This document shows positions 1 to 8,969 of a stretch of 37,569 bases of DNA, one piece after another. This DNA comes from a bacterium (GTDB lineage: Bacteria > Desulfobacterota > Desulfobulbia > Desulfobulbales > Desulfobulbaceae), in NCBI GenBank assembly GCA_030538155.1, contig JAUNUN010000016.1:18099-55667 (forward strand). Reading direction: 5' to 3'. The notes under the pieces are model-generated. The model did no database searches and was not told the origin of the DNA. It saw nothing but the letters and a program-made list of their open reading frames with translations. A program made the translations under genes and the position numbers. Within the stretch, counting starts at the first letter, position 1. Every line of letters starts with the position of its first letter.

Positions 1-555
1 CACCAGCGGATGCGCCAGGGCCAGATTTTTCACGCACTCCTCCATGTGGAAGAGTTCCGTGCGCTGAGATTTGAGGAACTTCTTTCGCGCGGGCATATTG
101 GCAAAGAGCTGCCGCACCTCCATGACCGTGCCGGTGGCGCAACCCTCTTCGCGTACCTCGCGCAACACACCGTGGCGCACCTCGGCGCGCGCGCCCAAGC
201 TCTGCTCGCGTCTGCGGGAAAGGATGGTCAGCCAGGAAACCGAGGCAATACTTGGAATGGCCTCGCCGCGAAAACCCAGGCTGCGAATATCCTGCAACTC
301 GACTGCCTCGCGCAGCTTGGAGGTGGCGTGCCGCTCAAGACATAAAAGGACATCATCCTTGTCCATGCCCTCGCCGTCATCGCTCACCCGAATCAGGCTC
401 ACCCCGCCGCCTTCCACCTGCACTTCGATGCGGCTTGCACCCGCATCCAGGCTGTTTTCCATCAGCTCTTTGACCACGGCAGCGGGTCTGTCCACCACCT
501 CGCCCGCGGCTATCTGGTTTGCGGTCTGTTCTGAAAGTAAGCGTATGCGCGACAC
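1..555 (-). CDS. mutL: DNA mismatch repair protein MutL (N-terminal part, runs off window start)
   Basis: MutL is the GHKL-ATPase matchmaker that links MutS mismatch recognition to strand incision. The visible 185 codons carry the whole ATPase signature in order: ANQIAAGEVVDRPAAVVKEL with the Mg-binding Asn in ELMENSLDAGA, then SDDGEGMDKDD, HATSKL and GFRGEAIPS. The C-terminal part lies beyond base 1. I chose the GTG at 555-553, giving the product (M)SRIRLLSEQ, which matches the usual MutL N-terminus; a GGGGA stretch lies about 9 bases upstream. The frame stays open to an ATG at 693, which would add a 46-residue hydrophobic leader not expected in MutL and without a ribosome site. The gene diverges from the penicillin-binding protein gene. 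Confidence 0.93.
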   Translation of the reverse strand, partial: MSRIRLLSEQTANQIAAGEVVDRPAAVVKELMENSLDAGASRIEVQVEGGGVSLIRVSDDGEGMDKDDVLLCLERHATSKLREAVELQDIRSLGFRGEAIPSIASVSWLTILSRRREQSLGARAEVRHGVLREVREEGCATGTVMEVRQLFANMPARKKFLKSQRTELFHMEECVKNLALAHPLV

Positions 556-791
556 GAAGTTATTCCCCAGTCTTCTCTGCTTGTCTATGCTTGAACTCGG
601 CCTGCAACAGGCCTGATTAAAGATGCCAAGAACAAAAAACCATGCTACAAGAAATGCGGCAGCAGCAAGGGCGATGCGCTCTGTTGCTGCCATTGTGCAG
701 CTTGCACCGGTCTTGTTGAACGAAAACTTTCTGCATCTCCAGTGATCTCCAGTACCCTGGCCGGAATCTACCCTACTGTTTCTCTATTCCC
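556..791. other. Divergent intergenic region mutL / PBP
   Basis: This 236-base spacer must hold both promoters. The only clear structure is an imperfect inverted repeat, 658-667 against 682-691 (GGCAGCAGCA / TGTTGCTGCC, one G.U pair). No T-run follows it. No convincing -35/-10 pair was seen. Confidence 0.4.
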
Positions 792-2657
792 TTGTCTACA
801 GATCCCTACCGCTACCAGACCAACCAGTTCCGCAGCCAAGGCCCGCGTCAGGGCCGGGGCCGTCTGCTCGATGAAAAGAGCCTGGGCCGCCTGCTTCTGG
901 CAACCAGCCTTGCCTGCCTCTTCCTCATCGGTTCGGTCCTGGCCTGGTTCATCTCGCTGCGTTTACCGGTGATCAACTCGGTGGCCGATTACAAACCGCC
1001 CCAGGCCACCCTTATCCTGGACCGCAGGGGCGAGCCGCTCGATGTGCTGGCCCGGGAATTCCGGCTGGTGCTGCCCTATGCAGATCTGCCGCCGCTTCTA
1101 CCCAAGGCCTTTGTCGCCGCCGAAGACGGCCGCTTTTGGGAGCACGGCGGCGTGGACGGCTGGTCGATTGCGCGCGCGGCCATCAACAACATTCTCTCCA
1201 GAAGCCGCAGCCAGGGCGGCTCCACCATCACCCAGCAGGTGACCAGAGCCCTTATGCTCGGCCGGGAAAAGACCTACAGCCGCAAACTCACCGAGGCTTT
1301 CCTTTCCTATCGCCTGGAAACCGCGCTGACTAAAGAAGACATTTTATCCATCTACCTCAACGAAATCTATCTGGGCGAAGGTGCCTACGGGGTTGAGGCC
1401 GCGGCCCTCACCTATTTCGGTAAGCATGCGCGCGATCTTGATCTGGCGGAAATCAGCCTGCTTGCCGGGCTGCCCCAGTCGCCCAGCAACTATTCGCCCC
1501 TGAAAAATTTTCAGGCCGCCAAGGGCAGGCAGCGCTACGTGCTCAACCGCATGGTGGAAGAGGGCATTATCACAACCGTTGAGGCACACCAGGCCTACAA
1601 CCGCGAGCTGGCCCTGATCAACCGCTGGAAACGGCCGCTCAACGGCTTTTTTGCCCTCTACATCCGCAGCCGGCTGGCAGAGCGCTACAGCACCAACGAG
1701 ATTTTAAACGGCGGCCTGCAGGTTTCAACCAGTGTGGATGGCCGCCTACAAGAGGCAGCCATGCGCGCCCTTTTGCAGGGGGTGGACAAGGTGGCCCAGC
1801 GCCAGCCCAGCAGAAAAGCGCCCCAGGCTGCCCTCTTGGCCCTTGATACCTACAGCGGCCGCATTGCCGCCATGATCGGCGGCACCGACTTTACCCAAAA
1901 CCAGTTCAACCGGGCCGTGCAGGCCCTGCGCCAGCCGGGCTCGGCCTTCAAGCCCGTGCTCTATGCGGCGGCACTCGAACAGGGTGTTGCCCCGGATGCC
2001 ACCCTGGCCGACCGCCCCCTGGCGCTCAAGCAGGAAAACGGCAGCCTGTGGAAGCCGAAAAACTTCGGCGACAAGTACCGCGGCAATATCAGCCTGCGCA
2101 ATTCCCTGGTTTTTTCCAGTAATGTCGGCGCGGTGCGCCTGCTCATGCAAACCGGTTTTGCACCGCTTCTGAAAACTGCCGGGCACTTGGGCATCAAGGC
2201 CAAGTTGCAGGAGGATTACAGCTTGGCCCTGGGCTCATCGCCAATGTCGCTACTGGAACTGACCTGCGCCTACACCGCCTTTGCCAACGATGGTCTGCTG
2301 CATGCGCCGGTGGCCATCACCAGTGTGCGCGAGGCAAGCGGCCGGGTACGGCCCTGGCCCCAAGCCCCTTTGGAAAAGGCCATTGCGCCGGAACATGCCA
2401 AATGGCTGCAGCAGTCTCTTATTGAAGTGGTGCAGCGCGGCACCGGCAAACAGGCCGCAGGCATCAAGGGGGCCGGCGGCAAGACCGGCACCACCGATAA
2501 CAATGCCGATGCCTGGTTTGTCGGCTCCATTCCCGGTTTTACCGCCGGGGTTTGGGTTGGCCACGACCACAGCGAATCGCTCGGCCCGGGAGAAGGCGGC
2601 GGCACCACTGCAGCCCCCATTTGGAAGGCTTTCATGCAGGAGGCCAGTACGCTGTGA
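792..2657 (+). CDS. Class A penicillin-binding protein (transglycosylase/transpeptidase, PBP1A type)
   Basis: Bifunctional peptidoglycan synthase that polymerises lipid II and cross-links stem peptides at the outer face of the inner membrane. A short basic N-terminus is followed by one membrane anchor (about residues 33-56). The GT51 domain shows EDGRFWEHGG with the catalytic Glu at 111, GGSTITQQ at 142-149, RKLTEAFLSYRLE at 164-176, and IYLNEIYLGEGAYG. The transpeptidase shows the SxxK motif S384-AFK387, SSN at 442-444 and KTGTT at 564-568, so both active sites look intact. At 621 residues it is shorter than enterobacterial PBP1A (about 850) and lacks large inserted domains. The start is a TTG at 792; there is no ATG or GTG in frame upstream and no clear ribosome site, so the start is uncertain. 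The stop overlaps a possible GTG start of the next gene. Confidence 0.93.
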   Translation: MSTDPYRYQTNQFRSQGPRQGRGRLLDEKSLGRLLLATSLACLFLIGSVLAWFISLRLPVINSVADYKPPQATLILDRRGEPLDVLAREFRLVLPYADLPPLLPKAFVAAEDGRFWEHGGVDGWSIARAAINNILSRSRSQGGSTITQQVTRALMLGREKTYSRKLTEAFLSYRLETALTKEDILSIYLNEIYLGEGAYGVEAAALTYFGKHARDLDLAEISLLAGLPQSPSNYSPLKNFQAAKGRQRYVLNRMVEEGIITTVEAHQAYNRELALINRWKRPLNGFFALYIRSRLAERYSTNEILNGGLQVSTSVDGRLQEAAMRALLQGVDKVAQRQPSRKAPQAALLALDTYSGRIAAMIGGTDFTQNQFNRAVQALRQPGSAFKPVLYAAALEQGVAPDATLADRPLALKQENGSLWKPKNFGDKYRGNISLRNSLVFSSNVGAVRLLMQTGFAPLLKTAGHLGIKAKLQEDYSLALGSSPMSLLELTCAYTAFANDGLLHAPVAITSVREASGRVRPWPQAPLEKAIAPEHAKWLQQSLIEVVQRGTGKQAAGIKGAGGKTGTTDNNADAWFVGSIPGFTAGVWVGHDHSESLGPGEGGGTTAAPIWKAFMQEASTL

Positions 2658-2689
2658 GTAGTTCCACTGTTGTATTGAGGATTCAAGAC

Positions 2690-3235
2690 ATGCCGACCCT
2701 GCTCTACCAGGGCAGCCCACAAGAACAGGTGAGGCGGGCAGAGGCAATTGTGGCCTGGCTGGAGAAAAAGCCGGAACTCGCAGAGCCGCTTTATGCCCTG
2801 TTGCCGCAGTTGCGGCAAGAGGCGGAGGCACTCGCCCGCCGGATGCGGGATTTAGATATGGGAAAAGCCTGCAGCGGCTGCGCGGCCAGGTCTTTTGGCG
2901 GCTGTTGCAGCGCCTATATGGCCGCCAACTGTGATGTGGTGCTGATGGTACTCAACCGCCTGCTCGGCATCGAGCTGAGCCTGCACAACCATGCGGCCCT
3001 GGGCCACGACGCCTGCTGTTTCTTGGCTGCAAGCGGCTGCATCTTTCCGGTTAAACCGATTTTCTGCCTCAACTACTACTGCGGGCATCTAAAAGAGAAA
3101 ACTGCTTCAGCAGACATGCAGAAGCTGGAGGCCCAGGCCGGCCTGGTGCTGGGCCTGCAATGCGCCTTTGAAGAACGGTTGCTGCAGATAGTGCGAAATT
3201 ATGCTGATGCGGTAGATGTGCTCGGCGTGGTATAA
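2690..3235 (+). CDS. Cysteine-rich YkgJ-like putative metal/Fe-S binding protein
   Basis: A soluble protein of about 181 residues with no signal peptide. The N-terminal half is a Leu/Glu/Arg-rich helical stretch. The C-terminal half is packed with cysteines: ACSGC, FGGCCSAY, ANC, ACCFLAASGC and FCLNYYC. The spacing CC-FL-x-GC-x(6)-FC-x(3)-C resembles the YkgJ/UPF0153 putative zinc- or iron-chelating family, so a metal or Fe-S site is likely; the function is unknown. The ATG at 2690 has GAGGA about 8 bases upstream. A GTG at 2654 overlaps the PBP stop (GTGA) and has AGGAGG about 10 bases upstream, so translation coupled to the PBP gene and a 12-residue longer product are also possible. Confidence 0.72.
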   Translation: MPTLLYQGSPQEQVRRAEAIVAWLEKKPELAEPLYALLPQLRQEAEALARRMRDLDMGKACSGCAARSFGGCCSAYMAANCDVVLMVLNRLLGIELSLHNHAALGHDACCFLAASGCIFPVKPIFCLNYYCGHLKEKTASADMQKLEAQAGLVLGLQCAFEERLLQIVRNYADAVDVLGVV

Positions 3236-3392
3236 TTCTTTTTGCAAATCAGCGGCAATGCTTCAAGAGCAAAGGCAGTGCAGCGCAGCGTGGCTTGCGA
3301 AGTTATGCGGACTGCTCCTGCAATCGATACAGATGAGACGTTGATCGCTTTGAAGGCTCTGATTTGTCAATGGAAGAACAACAGGAGGCCCC

Positions 3393-3929
3393 ATGCCCAC
3401 CACCACCCTGTACCTGCCCACCCGCTTGGGCACCTTTACCCTCAAGGCCGATGACGCCGGGCTCTCTTCCCTACTCTTCCCCGAAGAAGCAGAACAGGAA
3501 GGGCTAATTAGCCGTGCCGGCTCGGTTGAAGGTGCAGGAGTCACAACATTAGCAACATCTACAGCACCTGAAACCGCTTCACCACTTTTGCAGGAGGCAG
3601 CCAGGCAAGTCCTCGCCTATCTCAATGGCCGCCTCTTCCAATTCGATCTGCCACTTTCCTATGGCGGCACTGCCTTTCAACGCCAGGTCTGGCAAGGGCT
3701 TTTGGCCATCCCCTACGGAGAAACCATGAGCTATGGCGAACTTGCAGCCAAAATCGGCAACCGCAACAAGGCCAGGGCCGTAGGCGGGGCCGCCCATGTC
3801 AACCCGATCGGCATCATCATCCCCTGCCACCGACTCATCGGCGCATCCGGCAGCCTCACCGGCTTTGGCGGCGGATTGGCTATGAAGGAAACTTTGCTTG
3901 CAATGGAGCGAAAACATCGGAGAAAATAA
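3393..3929 (+). CDS. ogt: Methylated-DNA--protein-cysteine S-methyltransferase (Ogt/MGMT)
   Basis: Suicide repair protein that moves the methyl group from O6-methylguanine (or O4-methylthymine) onto its own cysteine. The 178-residue protein has a variable N-terminal domain (1-90) and a well conserved C-terminal DNA-binding and active-site domain. TAFQRQVWQGLLAIPYGET starts the helix-turn-helix region, and IIIPCHRLIG carries the acceptor Cys145, followed by GSLTGFGGGLAMKETLL. The usual recognition-helix segment ARAVGGAAHVNP is present. An AGGAGG sits 4 bases before the ATG. It is preceded by a 157-base gap with no obvious feature and reads the same way as the cysteine-rich gene, but is probably a separate unit. 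Confidence 0.93.
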   Translation: MPTTTLYLPTRLGTFTLKADDAGLSSLLFPEEAEQEGLISRAGSVEGAGVTTLATSTAPETASPLLQEAARQVLAYLNGRLFQFDLPLSYGGTAFQRQVWQGLLAIPYGETMSYGELAAKIGNRNKARAVGGAAHVNPIGIIIPCHRLIGASGSLTGFGGGLAMKETLLAMERKHRRK

Positions 3930-4091
3930 AGAAATGCCGCTTCCTTATTGGTGGCAGAAAGCGGGCTATTTGTTTGTGAGTACCAGGGGCATGGGTTGCC
4001 GTTATATGGTATAAACGTAGCAAGTTCGCATTCTTTCTGGTTCGGTACCCCGGCCACAGTAGATCAGATTATCGTTTGAAATCGACACTCG

Positions 4092-4565
4092 ATGAAAGAT
4101 CAAAAAATATTTACCACATCCTTGTACGGTAGGTTCGGTTACTTTGTAATGAGCATTGCATGTGCATTGATAGTGTTAATATTTGCATCTGGAATACAAG
4201 ATATAATTTATGGGAAATACACAGATGGAATTTCAGGTATTATTCTAATTATTCTACTTGGAATACCTGGCCCTTACTACCTTGCACATTGTTTAATACG
4301 CTTTCTAAGCCCTTCATTCAGGTTCCAAATTTCAGATCAAAACATTGTTTACAACGGAATTTTTAGTAAAAAAATATTTGCATTCAAAAATATAAACGGA
4401 TTTAAGATTAATTATGCCGGTAGGAGCCCTTTTTTTTTGTTAATTTATTCCTCAGAAAGAAAAAGACCTTTCACGCTAGATGTATCTGGATTGAGACCAA
4501 ATTACAATATACTTATCCAATGCATTAAAGACAGGTTAGATAAATTTGAACAAAATAGACAATAA
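4092..4565 (+). CDS. Small AT-rich membrane protein with bPH-like C-terminal domain
   Basis: The 157-residue product has two predicted membrane segments (about 12-34 and 44-70). A beta-rich cytoplasmic tail starting at FRFQISDQNIVYNGIFSKK resembles bacterial PH-like (bPH2/YdbS) domains; that resemblance is an inference from pattern. No role is known. Base composition is strikingly AT-rich against the GC-rich neighbours, with many AAT/ATA/AAA codons, which suggests recent acquisition. A MITE-like element lies directly downstream. No good ribosome site precedes the ATG. The hydrophobic pattern and full-length frame support a real gene. Confidence 0.6.
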   Translation: MKDQKIFTTSLYGRFGYFVMSIACALIVLIFASGIQDIIYGKYTDGISGIILIILLGIPGPYYLAHCLIRFLSPSFRFQISDQNIVYNGIFSKKIFAFKNINGFKINYAGRSPFFLLIYSSERKRPFTLDVSGLRPNYNILIQCIKDRLDKFEQNRQ

Positions 4566-4595
4566 AAGCAAATCGTTTTTACAAAAATTCATAAA

Positions 4596-4791
4596 GCCCC
4601 TAACTTAACCCTGAATCCGTGAAAATAATGGGCGTTTTTTGATGTAATCGTTTGATTGTAATTGGTTTTTTCTAATCAAAAAAATTCACCCAGTGTGTGA
4701 AATTTTTGGCCATCTTGATAACCACATAAAATCCGTGAGATAAGCATCATTTATTGCATCAGTCTCACGGATTCAGGTTAACGTTCGGGGC
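4596..4791. mobile_element. MITE-like element or IS-end remnant with about 27-bp terminal inverted repeats
   Basis: The left end at 4596-4622 (GCCCC-TAAC-TTAACC-CTGAATCCGTGA) is matched, reversed, by the right end at 4764-4791 (GCCCC-GAAC-GTTAAC-CTGAATCCGTGA on the other strand), with only a few differences. A third copy of the core, AATCCGTGAGA at 4730-4740, forms an internal perfect hairpin with 4763-4773. The roughly 196-base interior is AT-rich and non-coding. This is the structure of a non-autonomous element derived from an insertion sequence. No clear target-site duplication was seen. The parent family cannot be named from sequence alone. Confidence 0.6.
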
Positions 4792-4846
4792 CGCCTTTGC
4801 GAGTTCCGCAGCACTGCAGCCCTTCAATACAACAGCAATTTTTCCC

Positions 4847-6703
4847 CTATTCTAAACCCTCCATTTCCTCAGCTATGCCTACATAGAACAGGGCATCAGC
4901 CTGCATCGCGCTGATCTGCAGGACAAAGTGCGGTGGGCGGGCCGAGGCGTTCGCCGCTTGTTTCTGCGCATCGTTCCCTTCCCTCTTTGTCGCCATCTTG
5001 TGCACGGTCACGGTCAGTACCTTTTTTGCCGGTGTCGGCATATCTCGAAGCCTATCAAATAAGCCTTCAATAAAACGCTGTGGGACAAGTACGGCATCCT
5101 GCGGCTCTACAATCAGGGCGACCAGTTCGCCCCGGTTCAATCGTTGAGCAAGCTCATCCTGCAGGGCGGGCCAGACGGCCTCTCTATCCCAATCTGCGGC
5201 AATAGCTCCGGAACGGCGCAGCAATCTCCCCAAAATCGGCCTTTTAAAGAGATGCCTGTCCACCACAAAATGCAGGGGCTGCCGGAAGGTGCTTATCACA
5301 ATAAGCCCCTGCAACCAGCCTCGTTGCCTGCACAGCAAAAGGCCACCCTCTCCCTGGACCGGGATATGTTCAAGCCCTGATTTATCTACCCGGTAGACGG
5401 TGCGCACCAGCATCCAAGCGATGAAGCGCAGCAGAAATTCCGGCACGAGCAGGTAGATATAGAGCGCCACCAGGCCATTCCACAGGGCGCAGAGGCCAAA
5501 GAGTGCTGGAATGCTCATCCCCCTGGCCAAAAGCAGCGCGGCTGCAGCCGAACCCAGCACCATGAAGAGCGCGTTGACGATGTTGTTGGCCGCGATGATG
5601 CGGGCGCGGTGTGCCTGGGAACTGCGAAGCTGCACCAGGGTGTAGAGCGGCACGATAAAAAACCCGCCGAACACGCCGATGAAGAGCAAATCAAGGAGGA
5701 TGCGCCACATCCAGGGCTGGGCCACCAGGGCGAGAAGACCGGTGGATGGGCTGACTGATGCGGGCGAGGCAAAGGTCAAGTCCAAACCAAAAAGAGTAAG
5801 GCCGATGGAACCCAGCGGCACCAGTCCTATTTCCACCTGTTTCCCGGAAAGGCGCTCACAGAGGAGCGAACCCACGCCGATGCCCAAGGTAAATACCGCC
5901 AGGAGCAGCGTAACCGCCATTTCGGTGCCGCCGAGGACATTTCTCGCATAAGCTGGAAATTGCGCCAAAAAGATAGCCCCATAGAGCCAGAACCAGGAGA
6001 TGCCCAAGATGGACAGAAAAACGCTTCGGTTCTCGCGGGCAAACTGGATGTTGCGCCAGGTTTCAGTAAAGGGGTTGGGATTGATACGCAGATCCGGCGC
6101 AGGGGGCGGGGCTGCGGGAATGAGGCGGCTTGCGCCATAACCCAAAAGGGCGATGAGAAATGCGCCCGCTGCTATCCAGATAGGATGGGCAATGGTTCCG
6201 GCCAATACCCCGCCCGCCAAGGTGCCCAGTAAAATGGAGATAAAGGTGCCCGCCTCGATAAGGGCATTGCCGCCGACCAGTTCATCTTCACGCAGGTGCT
6301 GCGGCAAGATGGCGTACTTCACCGGGCCAAACAGGGCGGAATGGCAGCCGAGCAAGAAAAGTGCTGCCATGAGCAGCCAAAAACTATGCAGATAAAAACC
6401 AAGACCTGCCACCGCCATAATGCCCATCTCCAAAATCTTGACCAGGCGGGCCAGCATGGCCTTGTCGAACTTGTCGGCCAATTGGCCTGCGCTGGCCGAA
6501 AAGAGGAAAAAGGGCAGGATGAAGATACCGGCAGCCAGGTTGCCCAGGGTTTCGATTTTAAGCGAAGTCCAACTGGCGGCCTGAAAGGTGAGCAGCACCA
6601 CCAGGGCGTTTTTGAAGAGGTTATCGTTAAAGGCACCCAGAAACTGGGTGATGAAAAAGGGGGCAAAGCGCCGTTTTTTAAGCAGGCTGAACTGTGAGTG
6701 CAT
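4847..6703 (-). CDS. lplT: LplT-type MFS lysophospholipid transporter fused to a degenerate PlsC-like domain
   Basis: Residues 1 to about 420 form a 12-helix MFS domain that begins like LplT (FITQFLGAFNDNLFKNALVVLL), the flippase that brings lysophospholipids back to the inner leaflet. Residues from about 430 to 618 align by eye with glycerol-3-phosphate/lysophosphatidate acyltransferase tails found on related MFS-PlsC fusions (FIAWMLVRTVYRV, then LHFVVDRHLFKRPILGRLLRRSGAI). The catalytic HxxxxD is replaced by QRGWLQ and the FPEG motif by VEPQ, so this domain should be inactive. The gene lies 46 bases downstream of aas and is transcribed with it. The start ATG at 6703 gives MHSQFSLLKKRRFAPFF, normal for the family. 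Confidence 0.85.
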   Translation of the reverse strand: MHSQFSLLKKRRFAPFFITQFLGAFNDNLFKNALVVLLTFQAASWTSLKIETLGNLAAGIFILPFFLFSASAGQLADKFDKAMLARLVKILEMGIMAVAGLGFYLHSFWLLMAALFLLGCHSALFGPVKYAILPQHLREDELVGGNALIEAGTFISILLGTLAGGVLAGTIAHPIWIAAGAFLIALLGYGASRLIPAAPPPAPDLRINPNPFTETWRNIQFARENRSVFLSILGISWFWLYGAIFLAQFPAYARNVLGGTEMAVTLLLAVFTLGIGVGSLLCERLSGKQVEIGLVPLGSIGLTLFGLDLTFASPASVSPSTGLLALVAQPWMWRILLDLLFIGVFGGFFIVPLYTLVQLRSSQAHRARIIAANNIVNALFMVLGSAAAALLLARGMSIPALFGLCALWNGLVALYIYLLVPEFLLRFIAWMLVRTVYRVDKSGLEHIPVQGEGGLLLCRQRGWLQGLIVISTFRQPLHFVVDRHLFKRPILGRLLRRSGAIAADWDREAVWPALQDELAQRLNRGELVALIVEPQDAVLVPQRFIEGLFDRLRDMPTPAKKVLTVTVHKMATKREGNDAQKQAANASARPPHFVLQISAMQADALFYVGIAEEMEGLE

Positions 6704-6749
6704 GGTGGTCTTTTATACCTAAAAATTCGTGATATGAGCAGGATAGGAT

Positions 6750-8954
6750 TTATATATCTTCCGCCAGCTTCTGCAGGGCCGGATAATCCGTCTTGCCGGT
6801 ACCCAAAAGCGGCAGGTTTTCGGTGTTGACGATGCGCCGGGGCACGGCCAGTTCCTGCACTCCTGCGGCCTTGAAGGTTTGCAGGATAAAATCTCGGTTC
6901 AGGGCCGGATCGGTGGTAAAAAGAATCAGGCTTTCACCCTTACTCGCATCCTGCCGGGTAATGATGGCATGGCTGTACTGCGGCGCGGCCTGGGCAATCA
7001 CCTTTTCAATAGCCTCAAGGCCGATCATCTCTCCGGCGATCTTGGCAAAGCGCTTAACCCGGCCCACCACGTACAAGAAGCCTGCCTCATCCTGTTCCAC
7101 CACATCGCCGGTGCTGTACCAGCCCTTGCCCATGGAGGATTCCGGCGGTTCCAGCACACCGGGCAGTTCTTCGCGCAGATAACCGTTCATGATATTGGCC
7201 CCCCGCACGTGCAAAACCCCGCCGCGCTCGATACCGGCAATGGTTTCGATGGCCGCCTCGATGCCGGGCAAGAGTCGGCCCACGCTGCCGCTGCGATAGG
7301 CCATGGGCGTGTTCACCGACAGCACCGGCGCGGTTTCGGTTGCACCGTAGCCCTCGAAAATGCGCAGGCCGAACTTCTCCAGCCACAGCTCTTTTACGGC
7401 CTGGGCCAGTTTTTCGGCACCGGCAACCACATAGCGCAGGCTGTGGAAATCGTAGGGATGGGCGAAACGGGCATAATGCGCCAGAAAGGTGGAGGTGCCG
7501 AAGAGGATGCTGCAGTTGCGGTCGTAGACCAGTTCCGGAATGATGCGGTAGTGCAAGGGCGTGGGATACAAAAAGAGCCCGGCCCCGGTGAGCACCGGCA
7601 AAAGGATGCCTGCGGTGAGGCCGAAGGAATGGAACATGGGCAGGGCGTTGAAGACCTTGTCGCGGGCGGAGAAATCAATCACCGCCAGAACTTGGTTAAT
7701 ATTGGCCATGATGGCCCGATGGGCGAGCACCACGCCCTTGGCCGCGCCTTCCGAACCGGAGGTGAAGAGCACCACCGCCGCCTGTTCCGGATCGTGACAG
7801 ACGGAAAAGGCGGCCGGTTGCAGGCGGGCGTAGAACAGGTACCAGAGTTTGTCGGAAAGGGATATTTCTTCCCTTAGATCTTCCAGATAGAGAATGCGCA
7901 GGCCGTCTGTGTTACCTGTTTTCGTTAGTGCTTCGATTTTCTTTTCCAGCTTGGCCTGGGCCACAAAGGCGCGTGAGGAGATGATGGTGCGGATCTCGGC
8001 GGCATTGCAGGCGGATTGCAGGCCCGCGCTGCCGCTGGTGTAGTTGAGCATGGCCGGAATGCGGCCGCGTGCGCTCAGGCCGAAGAAAACGCCCAGGCTG
8101 ACCGCCATATTAGGGAAAAGCAGACCCACATGCTCGCCGGGACTGGTGTGGCGCTCCAGGGCACGACCCAGGACCAGGGCCATTTTGAGCACATCGCCAT
8201 AGGTGAAGGATTTGCGGCTGATGTCTTCAAGTATCGGCTTCTTTTTGCCGTGCAGGCGGACCGCAGCGCAGAGGGCGTTGAACAGAGTTTGTGGCCTGCG
8301 GCTTGCAAACATCATCTCCTGCATGATGCGCTGCATCTTCTGCCCGGCCAGGCGACGGCGTTCCTTGGCGCGGCGGGCCTCGGGCATGCTGATATGGCGC
8401 AGCGCATGCAGGTGGATATGGATTTTCGGCAAAAGCTGGTGCGGATACCAGGCGGCCATACGCGAGAAATAGCTGTGGGACGGCCCCTGCAAGGATACCG
8501 GCAGCACCGCTGCCCCGGTTTTGGCCGCCACAAAGGCCGGGCCTTCGTAGACCTTCATCAGGCTGCCGGTAATAGTGATTCTGCCTTCCGGAAAGATGAC
8601 CACCGGCCTGCCCCGACCGATCAGGCCGATTACCCGCTTCATGGCCATGGGACTGGCGGTGTCCACAGTGACGTGATCCACAAAGAGCAGCAGCAGGCGG
8701 AAGATGCGCTGCTGGGCAATACTCGTGTTGATGACAAAGACCGGGTCGAGCGGCAGGAAGAGGCCCAAGAGCAGGCCATCTAAAAAGGATTGATGGTTAC
8801 TGATGATGAGGAGCCTGTCTTGCGGGATCTCCTGATTGTGGTTGTGCACCTCCACCCGGAAGAGTACCCGGCAGAGCACACGGAGTACGGCCTTAAGGCA
8901 GCGGTAAAGAACAGGGAAACGGTAGAGAAAAGGAGTGTCGGCTGAGGCGTTCAT
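6750..8954 (-). CDS. aas: Bifunctional Aas: 2-acylglycerophosphoethanolamine acyltransferase / acyl-ACP synthetase
   Basis: Aas activates fatty acids onto ACP and re-acylates lysophospholipids on the inner face of the inner membrane. The 734-residue protein has both modules: a PlsC domain (about 1-215) with NHQSFLD at 53-59 (the HxxxxD motif) and FPEGRIT at 121-127, then an AMP-forming synthetase (about 225-734) with the P-loop LFTSGSEGAAKG near 396-407, FEGYGATETAP, YSTGDVVEQDEAGFLYVVGR, and a late lysine in LPLLGTGKTDYPAL. Both active sites look intact. The ATG at 8954 has no strong ribosome site. An operator-like sequence 16 to 44 bases upstream is shared with the ArsR-type regulator gene next door, so the regulator probably controls this operon. 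Confidence 0.92.
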   Translation of the reverse strand: MNASADTPFLYRFPVLYRCLKAVLRVLCRVLFRVEVHNHNQEIPQDRLLIISNHQSFLDGLLLGLFLPLDPVFVINTSIAQQRIFRLLLLFVDHVTVDTASPMAMKRVIGLIGRGRPVVIFPEGRITITGSLMKVYEGPAFVAAKTGAAVLPVSLQGPSHSYFSRMAAWYPHQLLPKIHIHLHALRHISMPEARRAKERRRLAGQKMQRIMQEMMFASRRPQTLFNALCAAVRLHGKKKPILEDISRKSFTYGDVLKMALVLGRALERHTSPGEHVGLLFPNMAVSLGVFFGLSARGRIPAMLNYTSGSAGLQSACNAAEIRTIISSRAFVAQAKLEKKIEALTKTGNTDGLRILYLEDLREEISLSDKLWYLFYARLQPAAFSVCHDPEQAAVVLFTSGSEGAAKGVVLAHRAIMANINQVLAVIDFSARDKVFNALPMFHSFGLTAGILLPVLTGAGLFLYPTPLHYRIIPELVYDRNCSILFGTSTFLAHYARFAHPYDFHSLRYVVAGAEKLAQAVKELWLEKFGLRIFEGYGATETAPVLSVNTPMAYRSGSVGRLLPGIEAAIETIAGIERGGVLHVRGANIMNGYLREELPGVLEPPESSMGKGWYSTGDVVEQDEAGFLYVVGRVKRFAKIAGEMIGLEAIEKVIAQAAPQYSHAIITRQDASKGESLILFTTDPALNRDFILQTFKAAGVQELAVPRRIVNTENLPLLGTGKTDYPALQKLAEDI

Positions 8955-8969
8955 AAGCTGAGGACGTTA

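Noticed and set aside
556..693. MutL start at ATG 693 with a hydrophobic leader
   Set aside because: The frame is open, but there is no ribosome site and MutL proteins begin at the SRIRLLSEQ segment; the leader is most likely untranslated sequence.
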